The notes: a model not told the origin generated them from the sequence alone. Counted from the first letter of the stretch, positions 8,936 through 18,092 are shown. The stretch is DNA of 43,315 bases from Leptolyngbyaceae cyanobacterium CSU_1_3 (GCA_012034655.1 JAAUOZ010000024.1:1-43315), one strand, 5' to 3'. Numbers and translations: made by a program.

Positions 8936-9955
8936 TTAGGAGGCAGGCTTCATCGATTTTTGAGCCGCTGTTTCCACCGTCTTAACGAGTGCCGAAACTT
9001 CATCCACAGTTTTGACGGGGGCCGCCGGAGGAACGACACTCGGCCAGGCTTTGGCGAGTTCGGTCATCGTAGTGGTGATGGTTTTGTCGGCATCAGGGCT
9101 ATCTTTCGCCATCTGTGATGCGATGCCTTTGTAGAGGTCATTGGCATAGATTACAAATCCGCGAGAGTCTTGATACTCAATTTCCTGGGAGATCTTGCCG
9201 TCAGCGATCGCGGCTCCATATTCAGAGTTTGCCGTATCTAGCAGTCCGTTGATCACCTGCAAAACGAAGGCTGGAGAGGTGCGCTGGTTTTCGGGGAGAG
9301 CAGCGATCGCCCCTTCTACCGCTTGCATTGAGGTTTTAAATTCGTTGCCGACTTTAGTGCCATCTTTTGCACCCGCCTTTACCAGATCTTGGAGGGCAAT
9401 TAAAGGGGTTTTAAATTCTTTGATGCCGCGTTCGTTTAACTGATCTTCTACATCAGCATAAATTTCTTCAACGGGGTGTCCGATATGGGGTTCAGCCTGG
9501 TCGGGTTGTTGCAGATCGAGCAGTTCTTTGGCGACAATTAAGTGCCCTTTCATCAGCCCCAGCTTGGTCATATAATCGACATCCTTTGCCTCGCCAGTCA
9601 GTTGGATGTCTACGATCGTGACCATATCTTTGATCTGATCAAACTGCGCCTGATCGATCACCTTTTTCGATACCAGTTCCTCCACATTTCCGTAGGGGCG
9701 GCTGGCTTGAATTTTGTTAGAAAGCGCCGGAATTCCTAATTTCGCTTCTAGTTTGTCAAGCTCCGACAAAATCGCAGTGTTGATGTTGATCTGCTTGCTG
9801 CTGTGGGCCATGCCGCCCATAGGTGAACTGGTCGGCGAACTGGTTTCTGCCGCCGGAGCCGAAGCTTTGGGAGTGGGGGTTTGGGTGCTACAGGAAATCA
9901 TCACAGACAGAAAAGCGGCTGAAACGAGAAGTGCCAAAAAGCGCAGAACAGACAT
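8936..9955 (-). CDS. Helix-hairpin-helix lipoprotein of the iron locus
   Basis: The start at 9955 (MSVLRFLALLVSAAFL) gives a signal peptide ending VMISC, a plausible lipobox; the 27-residue upstream extension is rejected. A Pro/Ser/Thr linker with MGGMAHSS follows. Next comes a ComEA-like HhH segment (ININTAILSELDKL to DMVTIVD) and then a helical domain with MKGHLIVAKELL and EPHIGHPVEEIYADVEDQL, whose His and Glu residues could bind metal. The hairpin lacks a clean GxG, so DNA binding is doubtful; a structural role like the HhH of PsbU is as likely. The position between the ferroxidase and FTR1 suggests an iron-handling periplasmic partner, somewhat like EfeO (inference). Confidence 0.75.
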   Translation of the reverse strand: MSVLRFLALLVSAAFLSVMISCSTQTPTPKASAPAAETSSPTSSPMGGMAHSSKQININTAILSELDKLEAKLGIPALSNKIQASRPYGNVEELVSKKVIDQAQFDQIKDMVTIVDIQLTGEAKDVDYMTKLGLMKGHLIVAKELLDLQQPDQAEPHIGHPVEEIYADVEDQLNERGIKEFKTPLIALQDLVKAGAKDGTKVGNEFKTSMQAVEGAIAALPENQRTSPAFVLQVINGLLDTANSEYGAAIADGKISQEIEYQDSRGFVIYANDLYKGIASQMAKDSPDADKTITTTMTELAKAWPSVVPPAAPVKTVDEVSALVKTVETAAQKSMKPAS

Positions 9956-10055
9956 ATGCAGTTTCCAAATAAGTTCACCAATCAATCTGAGGTTAGAGGC
10001 AAGGGCAAAGCCCCAAATACTCAAATACTCAAACATCCAGATACTAGTCAGTCAC

Positions 10056-10212
10056 GCTGGTTGACGGTCAAAACCTTGCCTCCTCATCCCTCAATCCCTT
10101 CTTCGCTGGTAAGAGAAGGGAAATCAGAAAAGTAATGTTGGGTTCAGAGCGACTCCCCCGCTCTGGGAGAGGGGTTGGGGTGAGGGTCTTCTGAGGTTTG
10201 CCAGTCAACCAG
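10056..10212. mobile_element. MITE family A, copy inside the iron locus
   Basis: The left end CTGGTTGACGGTCAAAA (from 10057) and the right end GTTTGCCAGTCAACCAG are imperfect inverted repeats. GTCAGTCAC occurs immediately outside both ends (10047-10055 and 10213-10221), a 9-bp target duplication. The interior has the same GC palindromes as the copy at 309. The rest of the 419-bp gap between the lipoprotein and the multicopper oxidase shows no gene. Confidence 0.8.
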
Positions 10213-10374
10213 GTCAGTCACCAAAGTCTGAGTCGTTTATGTGATGTCAAGATGACCCTAGACTTAATGCGAATTGTTTCTACTAACAAGAGTGAAGCCT
10301 ATTTTGACGGTCTGTCGTAGTAGTTGTCAATCACAGATGCCCCTTTTTGAGAAAACTTCTTAAAAGCTTCAGGA

Positions 10375-11382
10375 TCAGGTTTTTGCGGACTCGATCACGT
10401 CAAAGTAGCCCATACAGCCTGCTTCGGCGATCGCATCCTGATGGGGATGAAACATAAACTTACCCGGATAGCCAAAACTAAATTCTAAAATGTGCCGTTC
10501 AGCCGTCCCCATGGTGATCACGTCGGTTTCTTCGCTGGCGAAGAGCGATCGCCCCGTCCGATTCACCCGAAACAAATTGGCATGAAGGTGAAAGGTGGCC
10601 ACCGGATCAAACTCGATCATGTTCAACACATACAGCCGCACCAGTTGATTTTGCTGAATCGGAATCGGATGATGCATGAAGTAGTTGGGCAACCCATTGA
10701 AGGCATAGAGTTCATTTTTCTGGTCATTATTCACGTCATAGCCCGCCATGATCAGCACGATTTCATCGGCTGGAGGCCGCGGCTGGGGCGGGTCGATAAT
10801 GAACATGCCATAGAGACCTTTGCCGATATGACGAGTCACAGGGGCAACATGGCAGTGATAGAGATGCACCCCAAAGGGGGCAGCATCAAACTCATAAATC
10901 ATCACTTTGTTGTTGCCAATGGGTTTGATGCCATCCATATTGGCAGCGTGGTAGCCATGAAAATGCAGCGAGTGAGAATGCCCGGCGCGATTGAAGAAAA
11001 TTACTCGAATGCGATCGCCTTCCGTGGCCCGAAAGGTTGGCCCCGGAACCCGTCCATTCAAATTCCAGGTGATGAAGGAGTGAGCATTGTCGAGCTTAAT
11101 GGTCGAGGTCTGCGCCTCCACCCGAAATTCTCGAACGGTGCGGCCGTTTTCCTGTGTCACCGTTCCATAGTCAAAATCGCGCAAAATCGTGAGCGGTGTC
11201 ACCTCTTTTGCGTCTGCGTTGGAGGGTAGCGGCGGCACGATCACAGGCAAGCCGGGCTTAGGGCGCGACCACTGCTGAAAGGCGATCGCTGACCCTGCCA
11301 ACCCTGCACCCCCCAACAGACCCCATTGCAGCAGTTGGCGACGACTTAAGCGCAATTTTTCGGAGCTTTGTTGATTTGACAT
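10375..11382 (-). CDS. Multicopper oxidase with Tat signal (probable ferroxidase)
   Basis: The start at 11382 (MSNQQSSEKLRLSRRQLLQWG) gives a twin-arginine signal SRRQLL with a hydrophobic stretch to about residue 35, so the protein is exported folded with copper. Two cupredoxin domains follow. Domain 1 has HSHSLHFHGYH and HLYHCHVAPVTRHIGKGLYGM, giving type-1 Cys/His/Met and trinuclear-type His ligands. Domain 2 has HLHANLF and MFHPHQDAIAEAGCMG. At about 335 residues it is a short two-domain enzyme, not a three-domain laccase. The family oxidises metals or phenols with O2, or reduces nitrite. The neighbouring FTR1 permease argues for Fe(II) oxidation. The Fur-like site at 11495 fits iron control. 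Confidence 0.87.
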   Translation of the reverse strand: MSNQQSSEKLRLSRRQLLQWGLLGGAGLAGSAIAFQQWSRPKPGLPVIVPPLPSNADAKEVTPLTILRDFDYGTVTQENGRTVREFRVEAQTSTIKLDNAHSFITWNLNGRVPGPTFRATEGDRIRVIFFNRAGHSHSLHFHGYHAANMDGIKPIGNNKVMIYEFDAAPFGVHLYHCHVAPVTRHIGKGLYGMFIIDPPQPRPPADEIVLIMAGYDVNNDQKNELYAFNGLPNYFMHHPIPIQQNQLVRLYVLNMIEFDPVATFHLHANLFRVNRTGRSLFASEETDVITMGTAERHILEFSFGYPGKFMFHPHQDAIAEAGCMGYFDVIESAKT

Positions 11383-11494
11383 GACCACGATCGAGGGCAA
11401 TCAAGAATCTATTGCAAACATTCACCACAAAAGAAGCACATGGTGTTTTTTGATCAAGTTTGCCCTTAGTAGCATAGGCCTTTCAGAAGTTTTT

Positions 11495-11513
11495 GGCAAA
11501 TATTCTCATTAGC
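11495..11513 (-). promoter_or_regulatory. Fur-box-like site upstream of the multicopper oxidase
   Basis: On the minus strand this reads GCTAATGAGAATATTTGCC, which matches 14 of 19 positions of the Fur consensus GATAATGAGAATCATTATC, including the unbroken TAATGAGAAT. It is about 113 bases before the oxidase start. Binding is inference. Confidence 0.45.
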
Positions 11514-11540
11514 TGAGCGTCAGTTCGACGACGGGACTTT

Positions 11541-11651
11541 TGCCCTGACTCCAAACTTCTCTCCCAGGGCGAGGGACTTCAAAGCCGACCCTGGCTCGGC
11601 CCTCCGTCTCCTTGGAGAGCACGAGGCTGGGGAGGATGAGGGCCCTGGGAG
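11541..11651. repeat. GC-rich palindromic repeat in the 600-bp gap before the GGDEF gene
   Basis: CTCCCAGGGC (11561-11570) is inverted as GCCCTGGGAG (11642-11651), enclosing GC-rich sequence with further short palindromes. It resembles the other MITE-like elements in texture but has different ends, and no target duplication was found. The remainder of the 11383-11983 gap holds the Fur-like site, the palindrome at 11662 and AT-rich leader sequence. Confidence 0.4.
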
Positions 11652-11661
11652 CGGCATCGAA

Positions 11662-11681
11662 TTCACCTTAACTAAGGTGAA
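11662..11681. promoter_or_regulatory. 20-base perfect palindrome, operator-like
   Basis: TTCACCTTA and TAAGGTGAA are exact inverted repeats separated by AC. The size and symmetry fit a dimeric regulator site between the divergent oxidase and GGDEF genes. It could instead be the end of the neighbouring repeat element. The regulator is unknown. Confidence 0.35.
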
Positions 11682-11983
11682 CCTATAGGGTCAGTATATT
11701 TTCGCAAGCAGATACTTAGGGCGAATGGCATGGTTCTCGATCGTTCGTAGCTCGATCGACCCTTCTGGGATTTGCTGGAGGTGAAAGTACGCACCTCTCA
11801 TCTTTCTCGCGCCTCGTGGCGAAGCCAAGCTTTCATTCGTGATCTTAAAGATTTGTAAATTGCTATTTCTTTGAGTAAAAGATCTTCACAGTCAATGTAC
11901 TTGCCCTCTCACTTTGAAATTATTTTCACTAAGATGAGCTACATATTTCAAATACTCTACTTGGTATAAAAATGCCTATGTAA

Positions 11984-13129
11984 ATGAAAAGTGCAAGTTT
12001 GAAGTCTACCTGTAATCTTCTACATATGGATTTGCCACAAGCCCTGTTACATTCGGCTGCTGTGTTTACTCAGCCCACGCCAACGGTTCAAAGATTAGCC
12101 CCAAACGCAAGCGATTTTGAGCAAGAGCCTCCCCTTGTGTTAATTGTCGATCACGATCGCATTGCTCGATTTCAGCTAAAACATGCTCTGCACAAAGAAG
12201 GTTATCAAGTCGTCGAAGCCGCTGACGGGATGCAGTGTCTCGACCTCTACAGACGGCTGAGTCCTGACATTGTGTTGATGGATGCCATCTTGCCCGTGAT
12301 GGATGGCTTTACCTGTTGTGCGACTCTGCGATCGCTCCCAGAAGACCAGGCTGCCCCAGTTTTGATGATCACTGAATTGGACGATCGTAAATCGATCGAT
12401 CTCGCCTTTGAAGTGGGAGCAACCGATTTCATCACCAAGCCCCTACACTGGGCGGTGTTGCGGCAGCGGATGCGGCGGTTGATCCAACAGTTTCGCCTTC
12501 AGCAGCAGCAGACTTTGCTGTGTCAACACCTTGCAGAAGCCAACGAAATTTTGAAACATCTGGCCTGGGTAGATGACCTAACGCAAGTTGCCAACCGACG
12601 CTGGTTTGATAACCACCTCAACCAAGAATGGCAACGGATGCGGCGAGAAAGGCAGCCATTGTCATTGATTTTGTGCGACATCGATTATTTCAAAGACTAC
12701 AACGACACCTATGGCCATCCCCAGGGCGATCGTTGTCTGCATCAAGTCGCTCAGGCGATTCGATCGACGGTCAGACGATCGGGAGATCTGGTTGCCCGCT
12801 ATGGAGGCGAAGAATTTGCCATCATCTTGCCCAATACCAATGCCTCAGGGGCGGCAAAAGTTGCAGCAAAAATTCGCGACAAGGTGAAGGCCTTAGCGCT
12901 GAACCATACTCATTCTTTGGTGAGCAATGATGTCACGGTGAGTGTAGGAGTTGCCACTACGATTCCACGCTCTGAGACCCATTTATCTTTGCTGGTAAAT
13001 TGTGCAGACCAGGCGTTATATCAGGCAAAAAGAACTGGTAGAAATCGCGTTGTGGTGTCAGGGAGAATGTCGCCAACCAGTCAAAAAATTAGTCAAGCTG
13101 TTCGCTATCAATCTCCCCAAAGTCACTGA
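11984..13129 (+). CDS. Response regulator with GGDEF diguanylate cyclase domain (PleD-like)
   Basis: A receiver domain at about residues 50-165 shows VLIVDHD, the phospho-acceptor Asp in [12 protein letters not shown], and TKP with the conserved Lys. A linker helix follows, then a GGDEF domain at about 195-365 with [21 protein letters not shown] and the active-site RYGGEEF. RSGD five residues before GGEEF is an RxxD inhibitory site, so product feedback by c-di-GMP is expected. It would make c-di-GMP from two GTP when phosphorylated. No cognate kinase is adjacent. A start at 12026 (MDLPQALL) is possible. A TATAAA element at 11965 may be its -10, though no good -35 is seen. Confidence 0.93.
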   Translation: MKSASLKSTCNLLHMDLPQALLHSAAVFTQPTPTVQRLAPNASDFEQEPPLVLIVDHDRIARFQLKHALHKEGYQVVEAADGMQCLDLYRRLSPDIVLMDAILPVMDGFTCCATLRSLPEDQAAPVLMITELDDRKSIDLAFEVGATDFITKPLHWAVLRQRMRRLIQQFRLQQQQTLLCQHLAEANEILKHLAWVDDLTQVANRRWFDNHLNQEWQRMRRERQPLSLILCDIDYFKDYNDTYGHPQGDRCLHQVAQAIRSTVRRSGDLVARYGGEEFAIILPNTNASGAAKVAAKIRDKVKALALNHTHSLVSNDVTVSVGVATTIPRSETHLSLLVNCADQALYQAKRTGRNRVVVSGRMSPTSQKISQAVRYQSPQSH

Positions 13130-13142
13130 GTCAATAGCCCTG

Positions 13143-13201
13143 AAGGACTTGCCGTTTCCACACTTTGCATGGCAACGGCAAGTCCTTTAGTTGAATTTTT
13201 T
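13143..13201. terminator. Intrinsic terminator between convergent genes
   Basis: AAGGACTTGCCGTT (13143-13156) pairs perfectly with AACGGCAAGTCCTT (13174-13187) around a 17-base loop, and a T-rich stretch ending TTTTTT follows. It serves the GGDEF gene. Confidence 0.85.
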
Positions 13202-15383
13202 ATTTGAAGTAGATCAGTAAGTTTAGACCCGGAATTGTTCGTGAAAGCGTCCACAGTAGCAAGGCGATGTAGAGTGTGCCTAGACTCCATTGATACCAGA
13301 CGATCGTCGTGACCAAACCGGGTATATTTTGGTCACGCAGGCGAATATCGTTAAAGCCAAAGCGCAGAAAATTGTTGAAGCTAAAGTCAAAATAGTTGAG
13401 CCAGTTCCAATGGTGTTCCCAGAGGATGGGCAGGTAGCGATCGCGAAACAGTGGCTCACGGGGAATGATTGGCAGTCGCCCGATCAAAATTCTGAGTTGT
13501 CTGAGCGTACCCTCTTCAACAAAGTAGCTAGCATCCATCTGGGCATGGTAGCGACCCTGGCGCAACAGCAAAATGAGCAGCAGAAAGGGAATCGGCAGGG
13601 TAACGATCGCCCAACAGCCCAACGTCATCCACGGACGATCGGCGTTACGAAAAATGGCCGCCAGTCCGCTTAAGTTGAGCACGGTTGCCAGTGACATAAC
13701 CGACAAAAATTCTTCCCAGGTGGGCAAAATCGGCTTGGGGTAACGTCTGCGCCAGCGATCGACAAACCAGAACAACACACTAAAATAGGCAACTGTGACC
13801 AATCCGACTCCAAAGATCAGCCAAAAACTTGTGCCGTCTCGGCTCAGCAGCAGCAACAGCGACAGCGACAGCCAGTTAAACCCGATCGCCAAACGATTTA
13901 ACGCATTCAACACCGGAGGCAACGGTTCGACGGCAATGACGCGATCGCGCACGCTAATGTAGGTAGCCAAATCGACTTCGGTAACGCTGAGAAGCTCGCT
14001 GAGATTGCGGAAGGGTTGCTGAGTGCGGCGGGCGATCAGGGCTTCTGTCTGGTTTTGGCGAAAGCCGATGTGGAGCAATTTTTGGCGAGTTGCCGTGTTG
14101 AGGTTGGTTCCGATGAGGCGTTGTCGAAGCTGGCGCGATCGCAACATTTGCGTCGTGTAGTCGATTTGGTTGGCATCCGAAATTTGTTCGAGGCGACGAA
14201 AGTTTCTCACCAGTTCTCGCAGCAGATTTTCGTTGCTTTGCAGCGTGGGAACCGACAGCACTCGGCCGATTTGTCCGGGGTCGCCAAGAATCTTGGCTTT
14301 ATCAGAGTCAAAGCGCAATCCGGGGACGTTCAAATAAGCATCTTTGGAGAAGTTTGAATAGCTAAAATCGGCGCGATCGAGAATGGATGCACCCCGCAAA
14401 TTGACCGGGCGACTGAATTGCACCTCGCGAAACAGCGCCGCTTTATCAAACGTGGCATCGGTCAAAAACAGCGATTGACTAAATTTATCTTTGTTAAATA
14501 ACGTCTGTTCTCGCCATCGCGTCTGAGCAAAATCAATATTGCCTTGCCACTGGACACGGGTAAAATTTGCAGGCTGATAAAAGAGCGATCGATTGAAATT
14601 AGCCGTCGCCCAAAATTCACTGCTCTGAAAATTTACCTCACCGCGAAACTGCACCTGACTAAATTCTGCTTTGCTAAAGAAAATGCTGTTGCGAAACTGA
14701 GCCTCACGCCCAAAACTGCCACTCGCAAAGCTGACAGGCAAACTAAACCGCACCTGCGACCAATCTGCCCCCGATGGAAACTGTGCCCCCTGAGCCTCTA
14801 GGCGATTCAAAAAGAAGGTATTGGAGAAGTCAGCAAAGCCAGAAATTCGAGTTTGTGCCAGCTTAACTGGGCCGCGAAACACCGAAATTTGGGCGGGGGA
14901 AACCTGCAAATTTTCTTTGGGAGTCAGCAACAGCGACTGAGAGAGGGTGCTCAGCCGCGAGAGACGGCGACGATCGCGCTGCAATTGGGCTTTTTCGGCG
15001 GTGGTAAAAATCGGCGATAGGGCATCTCCATACAGCGGTGCACGCAGCCCCAATTTGCTAATCACCAGGTCGCCTTCGATGCGAGAATAGCTGAGATCCA
15101 GCCCTAGGGGCAATCCGGGGCGCTGCAATTGTTCCTGTACCAGACTGTAGAACTGATCGCGAAAGGTCGCATTTTCGGGGCGCAAATCGATCGTCAGTCG
15201 CCGTAGATCCAAGATTCGCGTCCCTTCACTAGGAATCGGCGATCGCAGTCGGGCTTGCAGCAGTTCGAGGGTAAGGGGAGTGCGATCGGGTTGAGCGATC
15301 GCAGCTAGAACAGGGGCAGTCTGAAGCAAAAAAACTAGAATCAGAATCACGAACCATAGCCAACCTCTGATTCCTATTTTCAT
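13200..15383 (-). CDS. Exported pentapeptide-repeat protein with C-terminal membrane domain
   Basis: The start at 15383 (MKIGIRGWLWFVILILVF) is chosen because GGGAG lies 4 bases before it; the ATG at 15398 sits upstream of that site. A signal peptide ends near VLA. Residues of about 150-350 show pentapeptide-like spacing (repeated A/S-x-F motifs such as VNFQSSEF and ANFNRSLF), expected to form a right-handed beta helix. A helical stretch (FRRLEQISDANQIDYTTQ) is followed by LLSVTEVDLATYISVRD, reminiscent of a helix-hairpin-helix. About four to five hydrophobic helices then lie between residues 500 and 725. This architecture recurs in cyanobacteria as pentapeptide-repeat proteins of unknown role. 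No operon partner is evident. Confidence 0.8.
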   Translation of the reverse strand: MKIGIRGWLWFVILILVFLLQTAPVLAAIAQPDRTPLTLELLQARLRSPIPSEGTRILDLRRLTIDLRPENATFRDQFYSLVQEQLQRPGLPLGLDLSYSRIEGDLVISKLGLRAPLYGDALSPIFTTAEKAQLQRDRRRLSRLSTLSQSLLLTPKENLQVSPAQISVFRGPVKLAQTRISGFADFSNTFFLNRLEAQGAQFPSGADWSQVRFSLPVSFASGSFGREAQFRNSIFFSKAEFSQVQFRGEVNFQSSEFWATANFNRSLFYQPANFTRVQWQGNIDFAQTRWREQTLFNKDKFSQSLFLTDATFDKAALFREVQFSRPVNLRGASILDRADFSYSNFSKDAYLNVPGLRFDSDKAKILGDPGQIGRVLSVPTLQSNENLLRELVRNFRRLEQISDANQIDYTTQMLRSRQLRQRLIGTNLNTATRQKLLHIGFRQNQTEALIARRTQQPFRNLSELLSVTEVDLATYISVRDRVIAVEPLPPVLNALNRLAIGFNWLSLSLLLLLSRDGTSFWLIFGVGLVTVAYFSVLFWFVDRWRRRYPKPILPTWEEFLSVMSLATVLNLSGLAAIFRNADRPWMTLGCWAIVTLPIPFLLLILLLRQGRYHAQMDASYFVEEGTLRQLRILIGRLPIIPREPLFRDRYLPILWEHHWNWLNYFDFSFNNFLRFGFNDIRLRDQNIPGLVTTIVWYQWSLGTLYIALLLWTLSRTIPGLNLLIYFK

Positions 15384-15526
15384 CAAGCTCCCTTCCACAG
15401 CATTGCTCCCGATCGTCGTCTAGATATCAGGATACAAACGAAGGGTTAATTGAGTGAAGATATCTTTTTGGCGTTGCTGAATTGAGATATGAAGTGTTAA
15501 ATTCGCCGAGATCGTTTGTACGATTT

Positions 15527-16006
15527 TTATAGCGATCGTACAAATTCTTTCACGGCAAGCCGAAACTGGCTCAGGCGCTGGTCGGGGGGCAGAGCCGAGG
15601 GCTGAGTTGCAAAAACATAGTAAACATCGCCGCCATCGGTGACTTCAAAGGTGGCCGAGCATTCCTTCGCCCAATCGTCTAAGTGACGACGTGCGATCGC
15701 AGGCTCTAATCGCGTTGCCGTTGCAAAATCGATTAGCGAAACCTTGCCCTGGTTGAGTTGTAAAAGCTGAAAGAAGCGATCGCGCAGGGCATGGTGAGAG
15801 GCTTTAGACCCGGCGTAGAGCAGCAGACCGCCGACGGAAGCGGGAGCCAAACCAAAGAAAACCAGCAGCAGCCACAGCAGCGCCATTGCCCAACCTGGAG
15901 GATGCCCCAGCCCAATGCCGAGCAGCAGCCCGATCGTCACCGTCCCGCCGCCGCACAAGAGCAATCCGCCGACTACTTTTCCCGCCACACTCCAGATTCG
16001 ATTCAT
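15527..16006 (-). CDS. Small two-helix membrane protein, hypothetical
   Basis: The ATG at 16006 (MNRIWSVAGKVVGG) is preferred to a TTG at 16036. Two hydrophobic helices occupy about residues 10-70. A soluble C-terminus of about 85 residues follows, with VSLIDFATATRLEPAIARRHLDDWA, which looks like a winged-helix segment, then beta-like TFEVTDGGDVYYVF. No function is recognised. It follows the corrected end of the glutathionyl-hydroquinone reductase gene closely in the same direction, so it may be the last gene of that operon. Confidence 0.65.
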   Translation of the reverse strand: MNRIWSVAGKVVGGLLLCGGGTVTIGLLLGIGLGHPPGWAMALLWLLLVFFGLAPASVGGLLLYAGSKASHHALRDRFFQLLQLNQGKVSLIDFATATRLEPAIARRHLDDWAKECSATFEVTDGGDVYYVFATQPSALPPDQRLSQFRLAVKEFVRSL

Positions 16007-16053
16007 CGCCGCCGCTACCCCCGCTAAAATTCTCAAGTCGCTCTATCTTCACA

Positions 16054-17086
16054 CTAGCTTGTTTTCTGCGTTTCGTGGGGGGTGGTTGACAATTTGAAGC
16101 GATCGTGCGGTTCAAGCAGATCGGCTTCTGGGCCCAGTGGAATAATCCCCCCCCGGATTGAGGGGAAACAGGTTGCCATAATAGTCGCGCTTAACGCTTT
16201 CCAGATCGCAGGTGTCGGCTACGCCAGGAAGCTGATAAAGATCGCGCAGGTAAGGCCCTAGGTTTGGGTAGTCTTGGATTCTGCGGCGATTGCACTTAAA
16301 AAGCCCAAAGTAGACGACATCAAATCGAAACAGCGTTGTAAAAAGTCGCACATCTGCGAGAGTTAATCTATCTCCGCACAGGTAACGACTCGTCAATAAA
16401 GCGGTATCTATTTCATCTAAAGTTGTGAATAATTCATTAAAAGCTGTGTTGTAAGCCATTTGCGTTTGAGCAAACCCACAACGATATACGCCATTGTTTA
16501 CTGTGTTGTAAATTTTATCATTCCAGGTATCAATTTTCTCTTTTAAGCTAGTGGGGTAGAGATCACGATCGCCCCATTGAGCAAATTCATTAAACTGTGA
16601 ATTTAGCATGACGATAATCTCTGAGCTTTCGTTGTTGACGATCGCTTTCTTTTCACAATCCCACAGTACCGGAACCGTCGATCGCCCTGTGTATCCTGGC
16701 ATTGCCAGTTGATATAACTCTGCCAGCGTGCGACAGTTTTCTTCGGGTTGCTCCAAAACCCAGCCGCTTTCGGGAGAAGGAGCCACGATCGCCACCGATA
16801 TCACCTCTTCCAATCCTTTTAGGGCAAGAGTTACCAGCGTTCTGTGGGCCCACGGGCAACCCAAACCCACAAAAAGTTTGTAGCGAGCGATCGCGGGAGG
16901 ATGCAAACTCTCTGCATCGCTGCTGATAGAGTCGCGAAATTGGCTACTCGGCCGTAGATATTCGCCAGACTTGCTCGGTGGGGCAAGTTGAGACATCATG
17001 GCTTTCCACATCGCCGTCCAGACAGATCGGGCAAGCCAGATGATGCGCTTAGGAGGGAGCGCTTTCTTTTTGGGTGATTGCGACAT
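16054..17086 (-). CDS. Glutathionyl-hydroquinone reductase, GST Xi class (frameshifted near the C-terminus as sequenced)
   Basis: LFVGLGCPWAHRTLVTLALKGLE carries the CPWA catalytic motif of the YqjG/ECM4 family, and the C-terminal helical GST domain includes RYLCGDRLTLADVRLFTTLFRFD. These enzymes reduce glutathionyl-hydroquinones with glutathione. As given, the frame ends GGDYSTGPRSRSA at 16112. Removing one G from the eight-base run at 16147-16154 instead gives NPGGIIPLGPEADLLEPHDRF and a stop at 16054, the family's usual ending, so the corrected span is used. The upstream glycosyltransferase stop is 4 bases before this start, so it is probably cotranscribed. Confidence 0.87.
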
Positions 17087-17090
17087 GATG

Positions 17091-18092
17091 TTAAGCGCGA
17101 GGACGAAGTTTCTCCTTCACCTTATCGAAGATTCTCTGGGTGCGTAGGTTAGCAATTTGCAGTTTTGTTAAGGGTTTGATGGGGGAAGAAGGGTGATTTT
17201 GGCGATCGAAAAACTCGTTGATTTCGGTCAAGATCACGGCGAGGCGTTGAATAATATTGTCAGTGCGATAGTCAGCAAAGAATGTTTCTGGAAGCTGGGT
17301 CGTTGGGTTGTTTAAGGCTTTTAGGATACGCTGCACGTCATATTCTTGGGCATATCCAGCGATTTTGTGACAGTTAAACCCTGGGTCAAGATAGTCAGAA
17401 AGTCCGCCATTGACGCTAGAAAAAACCTGACATCCGCAGGCAAGTGCCTCCATCGGTTGCAGGCCAAACCCTTCGCTCACGCCCTGTTGCGCCCAATATT
17501 CTGCCGAGTCGTAGAGATAAACTTTGGCACGGTTAAATAACCCTGGCAGATCGTCGATATAACGATCGACGACATGCACGCGACAACACTTTTGCAACGC
17601 TGGAATGAGTTCTCGAATTAAATATCTAGAAGACTTGCGTGATTGCACCAACACATCGATATCACGATCGCGATCTAAGTTTTGAAACTCGTTTGAGATC
17701 TGGTTGGGCAAATAATAAAGCAGCGCATGGGGCGATCGCTGCCCCCAATAGCCAAGGGTGTTGCGACTGACGGTAACGATCGGAATTCTAGACGGCAACG
17801 TAAATCCATATCCTGCACTGTGCGCGTGATATATCACATGATATTGCTGCAATTTTTTGGCAAGTTTGGCCACATCAAATCCCCATCCGATCACAAAAAT
17901 TCGATCGTCTAGGGGCAATTTTTTTTGCAGCAAATCATCCAAAAAAAGTGTTTCTTTTTCTCGTTGGCGATAGGTAATGATCTCAGCATCGCAAATTTGT
18001 TGTGCCAGGTTGAGGGTCTTCAACTCTGCCCACAGCCCACCACAGGCAAACTTTCCCCCCGTCCCAGGCAGCAAAAAGTACAGTTTTCTCAT
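17091..18092 (-). CDS. Group 1 glycosyltransferase-like protein
   Basis: The start at 18092 (MRKLYFLLPGTGGKFACGG) is favoured by GAGGAG four bases upstream; the longer frame to 18224 overlaps the preceding gene. It has a GT-B-like architecture: an N-terminal glycine-rich region, a mid-domain YHAHSAGYG and VTVSRNTLGY, and a C-terminal GVSEGFGLQPMEALACGCQVFSS, the E-x7-E donor-binding motif of GT4-type enzymes. The donor and acceptor are unknown. It begins 16 bases after the small upstream gene and stops 4 bases before the GST gene, consistent with an operon. Confidence 0.8.
   Translation of the reverse strand: MRKLYFLLPGTGGKFACGGLWAELKTLNLAQQICDAEIITYRQREKETLFLDDLLQKKLPLDDRIFVIGWGFDVAKLAKKLQQYHVIYHAHSAGYGFTLPSRIPIVTVSRNTLGYWGQRSPHALLYYLPNQISNEFQNLDRDRDIDVLVQSRKSSRYLIRELIPALQKCCRVHVVDRYIDDLPGLFNRAKVYLYDSAEYWAQQGVSEGFGLQPMEALACGCQVFSSVNGGLSDYLDPGFNCHKIAGYAQEYDVQRILKALNNPTTQLPETFFADYRTDNIIQRLAVILTEINEFFDRQNHPSSPIKPLTKLQIANLRTQRIFDKVKEKLRPRA

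Noticed and set aside
10492..11229. Plus-strand frame of 245 codons
   Set aside because: It is the antisense shadow of the multicopper oxidase, with His-rich content mirroring the metal motifs.
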